DNA of 11,324 bases from Phycisphaerales bacterium (GTDB taxonomy: Bacteria > Planctomycetota > Phycisphaerae > Phycisphaerales > UBA1924): NCBI GenBank assembly GCA_029260415.1, contig JAJDDH010000368.1:1-11324 (forward strand), in the 5' to 3' direction. The notes beneath the pieces were generated by a model that was not told the origin of the DNA, did not search any database, and saw only the letters and a list, made by a program, of their open reading frames with translations. Of this stretch, positions 6,508 through 11,324 are shown piece by piece. Position 1 is the stretch's first letter; every line of letters begins with the position of its first letter. Position numbers and translations under genes: made by a program.

Positions 6508-8295
6508 ATGCGGACGTATTCTCGCCTCTTGCTGATCAACCTGATCGGCGTGGTCTGCATCCTCGGCGGGTCGGGCGCTCTGGTGATCCAGTGTGTGCAG
6601 TTCGAGCGGACCTGGACGCAGCTGCGCGAGGGGGTGCAGGGCAAGGCGCAGGCGATGGACCAGGTCCGGGGCGCCATCGGCTACGGCGGGATGATCCACG
6701 CGTTCAAGAACTACGTGCTCCGTCGCGAGGCGCAGTACATCACGCTGTTCGAGCAGCAGACGCGGCTGGCGCACCAGGGGATCGCGTCGTACCGCGCCCA
6801 CGAGGATCTCACGACGCGCGAGGTGGAAGACCTGGCGCTGATCGAGGACATGATCGACCGGTACAGCCGTGCGATGACCCGTTCGATCGATTCGGGTGAG
6901 GGAGCGTTGACGCTCGACGGCGCCGTCCGGATCGACGACGGGCCGTACCTGGCCGCGATCGACCGCATGGTGACTGGGCTGAACCAGGAGCGCGGCGCGA
7001 TCATGGGGAGCGTGAACAAGGGGCTCCGCATGGCGATCGCCAACGGGGCCTGGGCGGGGCTGCTCGGGTCCGTGCTGGTGCTGGGCGTGGGCGGCGCCCT
7101 GGCGGTGCGGGTGGGGCGGAGACTCGACGAGAGCATCGACGAGCGGTCGAGGATCATCGAGCAGCGGTCGCTCTTCCTGGCGAACATGAGCCACGAGATC
7201 CGGACGCCGCTGAGCGCGGTGCTGGGGTTCGCGCAGCTGTCGCGGGACCGCTGGATCACGCCCGAGGAGCGGGAGACGCACCTGGAGCGCATCCAGTGCA
7301 ACGGCGTGCACCTGATGGACCTGATCAACAACATCCTGGACATGTCCAAGCTCGAGGCGGGTCAGGTCGAGATCGCGTCGACGTCCGTGAGCATCCGGAG
7401 GCTGATCCAGGAGGTGGCGTCGATCGCGGGCGTGCGGGCCCACGAGAAGGGCATCGCCCTGCGTGTGGAGTTTGACGACAGCGTCCCCGAGAGTCTGTTC
7501 ATCGATCCGATGCGGGTCCGCCAGATCCTCGTGAATCTCGTGGGCAACTCGACGAAGTTCACCGAGCATGGTTCGGTGACGGTCCGGGCGGAGTTCGCGC
7601 CCGCGGGCGCCGCGTCTGGCGAGCTGCGGGTGTGTGTGTCGGACACGGGCGTGGGCATCGAGGCCGAGGACCTGGAGCGGATCTTCGACACCTTTACACA
7701 GGGCGACCCGACCACGACCAGGCGTTTCGGCGGGACGGGGCTCGGGCTGAACATCTCGCAGCGGCTGGCGCACATCATGGGGGGAGACATCACCGTGACG
7801 TCGAAGATCGGCGAGGGCAGCGTCTTCGCGCTCCGGCTCCCGACCTCTGTCGCCCAATGCATTCCCGAGTCCGGGCGGCGAGCGTTCGCGGAGCTCGAGG
7901 CGGAGGGGCGCGGCGCGCTCGACGGGATGCGTGTGCTGCTGGTTGAGGACGGGCCAGACAACCAGGTGCTGCTCGAGAAGTTCCTCGAGCTCGGCGGCGC
8001 CCGCGTCACGATCGTGGGCGACGGGCAGCAGGCCATCGACATGATCCGGGCGACGGGGACGTTCGACCTCGTGCTGATGGACATGCAGATGCCCAACGTC
8101 GACGGGTATGAGGCGACGCAGCGCCTCCGCGCCAGCGGGTACACCGCGCCCATCGTCGCCCTGACGGCCCACGCGATGAGCGAGGACCGCGAGCGGTGCA
8201 CCAGGGTCGGCTGCGACGGCTACCTGAGCAAGCCCATCGGGCGCAAGCAGCTGATCAGCACGTGCCTGCAGTTCGCGCTGGGGCGGGCCGCGTAG
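6508..8295 (+). CDS. Hybrid sensor histidine kinase with C-terminal receiver domain
   Basis: This 595-residue inner-membrane protein should sense an external signal and pass phosphate from its own histidine to its own receiver aspartate. A first membrane helix (about 7-29) and a second (about 180-200) bracket a periplasmic, mostly helical sensor of about 145 residues. The sensor contains a distinctive GYGGMIHAFKNYVLR stretch (58-72). No full HAMP domain follows; a short linker leads into the HisKA domain with phospho-acceptor His229 in MSHEIRTPL. The ATPase domain has an N-box (Asn347), G1 DTGVGI (379-384), F-box (about 393-397) and G2 GGTGLGL (408-414). The receiver has acidic residues Glu480/Asp481, phospho-site Asp525, Thr553 and Lys575, all expected residues. 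A GGGAG at 6494-6498 precedes the ATG by 9 bases. No output regulator or phosphotransfer protein lies nearby, so its target is unknown. Confidence 0.93.
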   Translation: MRTYSRLLLINLIGVVCILGGSGALVIQCVQFERTWTQLREGVQGKAQAMDQVRGAIGYGGMIHAFKNYVLRREAQYITLFEQQTRLAHQGIASYRAHEDLTTREVEDLALIEDMIDRYSRAMTRSIDSGEGALTLDGAVRIDDGPYLAAIDRMVTGLNQERGAIMGSVNKGLRMAIANGAWAGLLGSVLVLGVGGALAVRVGRRLDESIDERSRIIEQRSLFLANMSHEIRTPLSAVLGFAQLSRDRWITPEERETHLERIQCNGVHLMDLINNILDMSKLEAGQVEIASTSVSIRRLIQEVASIAGVRAHEKGIALRVEFDDSVPESLFIDPMRVRQILVNLVGNSTKFTEHGSVTVRAEFAPAGAASGELRVCVSDTGVGIEAEDLERIFDTFTQGDPTTTRRFGGTGLGLNISQRLAHIMGGDITVTSKIGEGSVFALRLPTSVAQCIPESGRRAFAELEAEGRGALDGMRVLLVEDGPDNQVLLEKFLELGGARVTIVGDGQQAIDMIRATGTFDLVLMDMQMPNVDGYEATQRLRASGYTAPIVALTAHAMSEDRERCTRVGCDGYLSKPIGRKQLISTCLQFALGRAA

Positions 8296-8297
8296 CG

Positions 8298-8318
8298 GGT
8301 GGCGAGCCTCGAGCCGCC
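8298..8318. terminator. Possible bidirectional hairpin between kinase gene and tRNA gene
   Basis: GGTGGC (8298-8303) can pair with GCCGCC (8313-8318) through six pairs, one of them G-U, with a 9-base loop. It begins three bases after the kinase stop, between two convergent transcripts. There is no T tract on either strand, so termination here is only a weak suggestion. Confidence 0.25.
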
Positions 8319-8329
8319 GGGTGGACAAA

Positions 8330-8416
8330 CGGAGCCGGTGGGATTCGAACCCACGGAACCCTTTCGGGTTCACTCGATTTCAAGTCGAGCGCCTTTAGCC
8401 GCTCAGCCACAGCTCC
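8330..8416 (-). tRNA. tRNA-Ser (anticodon UGA)
   Basis: On the minus strand 87 bases fold as a class II tRNA. The acceptor stem GGAGCTG pairs with CGGCTCC with one U-G wobble, and the discriminator base is G, as in bacterial tRNA-Ser. The D arm carries GGCTGAGCGG. The anticodon stem CTCGA/TCGAG holds loop CTTGAAA with anticodon TGA (plus-strand 8380-8382). The long variable arm AACCC-GAAA-GGGTT is characteristic of serine. The T arm is GTGGG-TTCGAAT-CCCAC. The bases after the discriminator are TTT, so the CCA end is not encoded and must be added by the nucleotidyltransferase. It reads UCA and, by wobble, other UCN codons. Short protein frames through this stretch are spurious. Confidence 0.97.
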
Positions 8417-8443
8417 AGATGGCGCGATCCCCGCGCCGGGGCA

Positions 8444-8471
8444 AGCGTACACCCTCCGGGCGGCGCCTCAA
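8444..8471 (-). promoter_or_regulatory. Candidate promoter of the tRNA-Ser gene
   Basis: On the minus strand TTGAGG (8471-8466) and TACGCT (8449-8444) are separated by 16 bases, resembling sigma-70 -35 and -10 boxes. Transcription would begin near 8437, about 20 bases before the mature tRNA end, a normal leader length. Prediction by motif only. Confidence 0.45.
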
Positions 8472-8493
8472 GGCGGGCATACGATCTGGCCCC

Positions 8494-8499
8494 AGGAGG
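8494..8499 (+). promoter_or_regulatory. Ribosome-binding site that decides the cyclodeaminase start
   Basis: AGGAGG stands one base before a GTG at 8501 and seven bases before an in-frame GTG at 8507. Only the second spacing suits initiation, so translation should begin at 8507. A TACGAT at 8480-8485 is a possible -10 box for this transcript, without a recognisable -35 box. Confidence 0.75.
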
Positions 8500-8506
8500 T
8501 GTGCGT

Positions 8507-9127
8507 GTGAGCCCGATCGAGTCCCTGACACTGGCCCAGCTGCTCGATGATCTGTCGGCCAAGACCCCCGCGCCCGGCGGCGGGGCCGTCGCGGGGGCGG
8601 TGGGGGCGCTGGCGGGGGCCCTGGGCGGGATGGTCATCGCGTACTCCGAGGGCAAGCGGTCGCTGGCGGAGCACGCACAGGAGCTGGAATCGGCCGCGAA
8701 GAAGCTGCGGTTGGCCCGGGGCCTGATGCTGGCCCTGGCCCACGAGGACGCCCAGGCCTACGCCCTGCTGACGCAGCTGCGGAAGCTGCCCGAGGGCGAC
8801 GCCCGGCGCGTCGCGGAAGAGCCCGAGGTTCGGGCGGCGGTGCTGGGGGCGCCCCGGGCGACGCTGGCGGCGGCGATGGACCTGCTGCGATTGCTCGAGA
8901 CGCTGGCGCCGATCACCAACACGTGGCTGCACTCGGACCTGGCGGTCGCGGCGGTGTTGGCGGAGGCGACGGCCCGATCGGCGTGGTGGAACGTGCGGGT
9001 GAACCTGTCGATGGCCGCGGAGGCGGAGCGGCAGGGCATCGTGCGCGATGGGCTGGCCTCGCTGGAGGACGCGCGGGCCAGGCGCGAGCGGATCGAGCGG
9101 GCCTGCAGCGAGGGGGCCAGCGCGTGA
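8507..9127 (+). CDS. Cyclodeaminase/cyclohydrolase family protein (FTCD C-terminal fold)
   Basis: This 206-residue, mostly helical protein belongs to the family of the C-terminal domain of formiminotransferase-cyclodeaminase, which also contains stand-alone methenyl-tetrahydrofolate cyclohydrolases (FchA type). Conserved elements are TPAPGGG (20-26) followed by an alanine/glycine-rich helix, DAQAY (81-85), NTWLHSDLAVAA (138-149) and NVRVNL (162-167). Length fits the single-domain enzymes. The likely reaction is hydrolysis of 5,10-methenyl-THF to 10-formyl-THF, or deamination of formimino-THF, in cytoplasmic one-carbon metabolism. Which one, if either, cannot be told. No formiminotransferase, histidine-degradation or other folate gene is present. 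The start is GTG 8507, chosen on ribosome-binding-site spacing. The stop overlaps the next gene as GTGA. Family assignment is firmer than function. Confidence 0.87.
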   Translation: MSPIESLTLAQLLDDLSAKTPAPGGGAVAGAVGALAGALGGMVIAYSEGKRSLAEHAQELESAAKKLRLARGLMLALAHEDAQAYALLTQLRKLPEGDARRVAEEPEVRAAVLGAPRATLAAAMDLLRLLETLAPITNTWLHSDLAVAAVLAEATARSAWWNVRVNLSMAAEAERQGIVRDGLASLEDARARRERIERACSEGASA

Positions 9128-10470
9128 CGCGGGGCGCCGAGCAGATCCGTGTGCAGCGGGCCGACCTGGGCGCCAACTCGACGCTGCGCGAGCTGACGGC
9201 GCTGCTGCGCTCGGGCAGCTCGATCCACGACCCAGCGCAGATGCTGGCGCACTACGCGTCGTGGTTCGGGCGCGATCCAGCGGCGATCGCGACGGACCTG
9301 TTCGTGACCGTCTCGCGCCGGAACATGCCCGAGGGCGAGTACAAGCTGACCCGCGTGCTCACGGCGCTTGCGCGTCTGGACACGGGCGCCAACTCGGCAA
9401 ACCCCTGGCGCGAGTGGGAACGACTGCCCGTCGGGCGGGGCGGTCTGATCGGGCTGATCCTGGAGCACGACGAGCCCCAGCTGCTCACTGGGCTGGACGT
9501 CCCGCACGACCCGGTGCTGGGCGAGATGCTGGCGCCGATGCGTGCGTGCATGGCGACGCCGCACTACGACGACGGGGAGGCGCTCAACTGGGCGATCCAG
9601 TTCTCGATGGACCCGGCGCGCTGGTCGCCCGAGGACGTCGAGAAGTCGCTGCTCAACGGGAACCTGCTGGGCACGGCGACGCGCAACCTCGTCTCGCGCC
9701 AGCAGGCGCAGGAGCTCAACGCCAAGCTCGAGTCGCAGCTCGACGAGGTCGCCCGCGTGCAGCGGTCGCTGCTGCCCGACAAGACGCCCGACATCGCCGG
9801 GCTCAAGATCGCGACGAGCTACCTGACGAGCCAGAAGGCGGGCGGGGACTACTACGACTTTGTTCACTTCGGCGAGGGGCGATGGGGCATCATGATCGCG
9901 GACGTCTCGGGGCACGGGCCCGCCGCGGCGACGGTCATGGCGATGCTCCACGCCTTCCTGCACGGGCTCCCCCGGGACCGGATGACGCCCGGGGGCAGCG
10001 TCGCGGAGATCAACGCCCGCCTGTACCGGTCGCTGCACGAGGGCATGTTCGTCACGGCGATGTTCATGCACTTCGACTCGGTCAGCGGGGACCTGGACTT
10101 CGTGCTGTGCGGGCACCCGCCGGCGCGGGTGCGCCGGGCGGACGGGCGCGTCGAGGCGCTCCAGGGCGAGGCGCTGCTGCCCATGGGCATCGTCGAGCCG
10201 TACGACATCGTGTCAACCACGGGCAGGCTCAACCCGGGCGACACGCTCGTGATGTACACCGACGGCATCACCGAGGCGGCCCGGATCAACGAGCGCGGCA
10301 AGCGCGACATGTTCGGGCTCGAACGCCTCGACGACGCGATCCGCGCGTGCACAGGGCAGCCCGTGTGCGTGATCGACTCGGTGCACAAAGCGCTGTACGA
10401 GCACGTCGGGTCCATGACGCGCGACGACGACCAGACGCTCGTCGTCCTGCAGCGCGAGGACGACGCGTGA
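9124..10470 (+). CDS. GAF-like plus SpoIIE-type (PP2C) serine/threonine phosphatase
   Basis: This 448-residue cytoplasmic protein should dephosphorylate serine/threonine on a regulatory partner, as RsbU/SpoIIE proteins do with anti-anti-sigma factors. The C-terminal phosphatase domain (about 215-443) begins with the family-typical RVQRSLLP (211-218). It carries metal-binding motifs AGGDYYD (239-245, Asp242), IADVSGHG (258-265, Asp260), YTDG (379-382, Asp380) and MTRDDDQTLV (431-440). Residues about 20-190 look like a divergent GAF sensor domain, with the 'GGLIGLIL' and 'DPVLGEML' type pattern, followed by a helical, coiled-coil-like linker at about 190-213. There is no membrane segment. The GTG at 9124 overlaps the upstream stop as GTGA and has AGGGGG seven bases ahead (9111-9116). 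The frame extends upstream only inside the neighbour. No STAS-domain or anti-sigma kinase gene is nearby, so the partner is unknown. Confidence 0.9.
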   Translation: MTRGAEQIRVQRADLGANSTLRELTALLRSGSSIHDPAQMLAHYASWFGRDPAAIATDLFVTVSRRNMPEGEYKLTRVLTALARLDTGANSANPWREWERLPVGRGGLIGLILEHDEPQLLTGLDVPHDPVLGEMLAPMRACMATPHYDDGEALNWAIQFSMDPARWSPEDVEKSLLNGNLLGTATRNLVSRQQAQELNAKLESQLDEVARVQRSLLPDKTPDIAGLKIATSYLTSQKAGGDYYDFVHFGEGRWGIMIADVSGHGPAAATVMAMLHAFLHGLPRDRMTPGGSVAEINARLYRSLHEGMFVTAMFMHFDSVSGDLDFVLCGHPPARVRRADGRVEALQGEALLPMGIVEPYDIVSTTGRLNPGDTLVMYTDGITEAARINERGKRDMFGLERLDDAIRACTGQPVCVIDSVHKALYEHVGSMTRDDDQTLVVLQREDDA

Positions 10471-10943
10471 GCGAGCGCGAGTGGTTCGACGAGCCCGACC
10501 CCACGGGCGTGACGGGCACGGGCGAGGTCGGCCTGCGGTTCACCTGCACCAGCTGCGGCGCCTGCTGCACCGGGGCCGAGGGCTACGTGAACTTTACCGA
10601 CGAGGAGGGGCGGGCCATCGCCGCACGACTCGGGATCACGCACGAGGCGTTCATGCGTGATTTCACGCGCGACACGAGCGAGGGGCGGTCGCTGTCCGAG
10701 CGCCGGACGGCGCACGGGTACGACTGTGTGTTCCTGGATCGCGAGACGATCCCGGGCAAGGCGATCTGCTCGGTCTACGAGAATCGCCCCGCGCAGTGCC
10801 GCACGTGGCCCTTCTGGGGGGTGAACCTCCGCTCGCTCAGGCACTGGCGGTCGGCCTCGCGCGGGTGCCCGGGGATGGACACGGGGCAGTTGCACACGCC
10901 GGCGCAGGTGAGATTGACGCGCGAACGCGACGAGATCGCCTGA
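10467..10943 (+). CDS. YkgJ-family cysteine-cluster protein
   Basis: This 158-residue protein has the YkgJ/UPF0153 pattern, a cluster thought to bind zinc or an iron-sulfur centre. The hallmark C-x2-C-x2-C-C is at 27, 30, 33 and 34. Downstream cysteines are at 87 (YDCVFL), 101 and 111 (CSVYENRPAQCRTWPF) and 134 (GCP), giving eight conserved-type cysteines. The family has no established activity. The GTG at 10467 overlaps the phosphatase stop as GTGA and has GAGGA six bases ahead (10456-10460), so it is the third gene of a coupled trio. There is no signal peptide. Its 20-odd N-terminal residues before the cluster are acidic and probably disordered. Whether the metal site serves redox sensing, RNA modification or another role is open. 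Confidence 0.9.
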   Translation: MSEREWFDEPDPTGVTGTGEVGLRFTCTSCGACCTGAEGYVNFTDEEGRAIAARLGITHEAFMRDFTRDTSEGRSLSERRTAHGYDCVFLDRETIPGKAICSVYENRPAQCRTWPFWGVNLRSLRHWRSASRGCPGMDTGQLHTPAQVRLTRERDEIA

Positions 10944-10951
10944 GCGGGCCG

Positions 10952-10957
10952 TATGAT
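10952..10957 (+). promoter_or_regulatory. Candidate -10 box of the M3 peptidase gene
   Basis: TATGAT matches the -10 consensus at five of six positions and stands in an otherwise G/C-only stretch, 41 bases before the ATG. No -35 box is seen at the usual distance (a TTGACG at 10914 is too far). It suggests that the peptidase has its own transcript in addition to read-through from the upstream trio. Confidence 0.4.
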
Positions 10958-10998
10958 GCCCCCCGCGAGGAAGAACCAGTTTGTGAGGAGTGAACCCC

Positions 10999-11324
10999 AT
11001 GTCTCAGGCCCTGAGCGAGTTTGTGCCCGCCGATCTTGACGCGTCCGAGTGGGCGAACATCGAGCCCCTGCTGCGGGCGCTGCTGGACCGCCCGGTCGAG
11101 TCGCCCGAGGAGTTCGAGGGCTGGGTCCTGGACCGCTCTGAGCTGGACGCGGCGATCAGCGAGGCGACGGCCCTGCTCTACATCGGGATGACCTGCGACA
11201 CGGAGGACGAGGGGCGCCAGCAGGCGTACGCGGACTTCATCGAGAACGTGGCGCCCAGGGTCAAGCCGCTGTCGTTCGAGCTGGACAAGAAGCACGCGGC
11301 GCTCGCGTCCAGGTTCGATCTGGG
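10999..11324 (+). CDS. M3-family oligoendopeptidase, N-terminal part (3' partial)
   Basis: The frame opens at ATG 10999 and runs 108 complete codons to the right edge. AGGAG at 10986-10990 lies eight bases ahead, fixing the start. The visible residues include 'DRPVESPEEFEGWVLDRSELDAAISE' in character (about 30-55), then 'LLYIGMTCDTEDEG' (about 60-73) and 'FIENVAPRVKPLSFELDKKHAAL' (about 81-103). Together these resemble the N-terminal helical region of M3 (thimet/PepF-like) oligoendopeptidases that I recall from planctomycetes. The HExxH zinc motif would lie far beyond the window, so catalytic competence cannot be judged. There is no signal peptide, implying a cytoplasmic peptide-degrading enzyme. 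The assignment rests on N-terminal resemblance alone. Confidence 0.75.
   Translation, partial: MSQALSEFVPADLDASEWANIEPLLRALLDRPVESPEEFEGWVLDRSELDAAISEATALLYIGMTCDTEDEGRQQAYADFIENVAPRVKPLSFELDKKHAALASRFDL

Noticed and set aside
8299..8550. Short open frames across the tRNA-Ser gene on both strands.
   Set aside because: The tRNA structure fully explains the sequence; these translations have no family features.
6508..10470. Kinase and SpoIIE-type phosphatase as one partner-switching or phosphorelay system.
   Set aside because: They are separated by a tRNA gene on the other strand, are of different chemistry (His-Asp versus Ser/Thr), and share no overlap or visible common promoter.

Overview
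The window is dense, GC-rich bacterial chromosome with short gaps, strong G/C preference at third codon positions, several GTG starts and 4-base start/stop overlaps. A TolC-type outer-membrane lipoprotein shows a diderm. The mix of a MacB-type exporter, DUF1579 and DUF4112 proteins, a SpoIIE-type phosphatase, a YkgJ protein and a planctomycete-looking M3 oligoendopeptidase suggests Planctomycetota, probably class Phycisphaerae. That placement rests on remembered family resemblance and is an inference. I see no insertion sequence, prophage, CRISPR array or other sign of recent transfer.

Layout. (1) 3-4188, plus strand: an export operon cut by the left edge. It holds a MacB/LolD-type ATPase, a MacB-type permease, a TolC-family outer-membrane lipoprotein and a 79-residue cysteine-containing protein of unknown role. 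A periplasmic adaptor gene is expected just upstream of the window but is not visible. (2) 4197-6380, minus strand: a compact three-gene unit transcribed leftwards, encoding an exported M20D amidohydrolase, a DUF4112 membrane protein and a DUF1579 protein. Gaps are 2-4 bases and the inner ribosome-binding sites lie inside the preceding genes. (3) 6381-6507: a divergent intergenic region rich in inverted repeats. (4) 6508-8295, plus: a hybrid sensor histidine kinase with a C-terminal receiver domain. (5) 8330-8416, minus: tRNA-Ser(UGA) with a plausible promoter. (6) 8507-10943, plus: a cyclodeaminase/cyclohydrolase-family protein, a GAF-like plus SpoIIE-type phosphatase and a YkgJ cysteine-cluster protein, joined by two identical GTGA overlaps. 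(7) 10999 to the right edge: the start of an M3 oligoendopeptidase behind its own likely -10 box.

How the genes may work together. Region 1 should form a tripartite exporter with the unseen adaptor. Regions 2 and 4 are divergent and could share control sequence, but nothing shows that the kinase controls the hydrolase. Region 6 is the least conventional grouping: a folate-type enzyme fold, a regulatory phosphatase and a metal-binding protein are translationally coupled without an obvious shared pathway. It is the best candidate here for an undescribed functional link, but the evidence is gene order and overlap only. Most of the window is ordinary chromosome.
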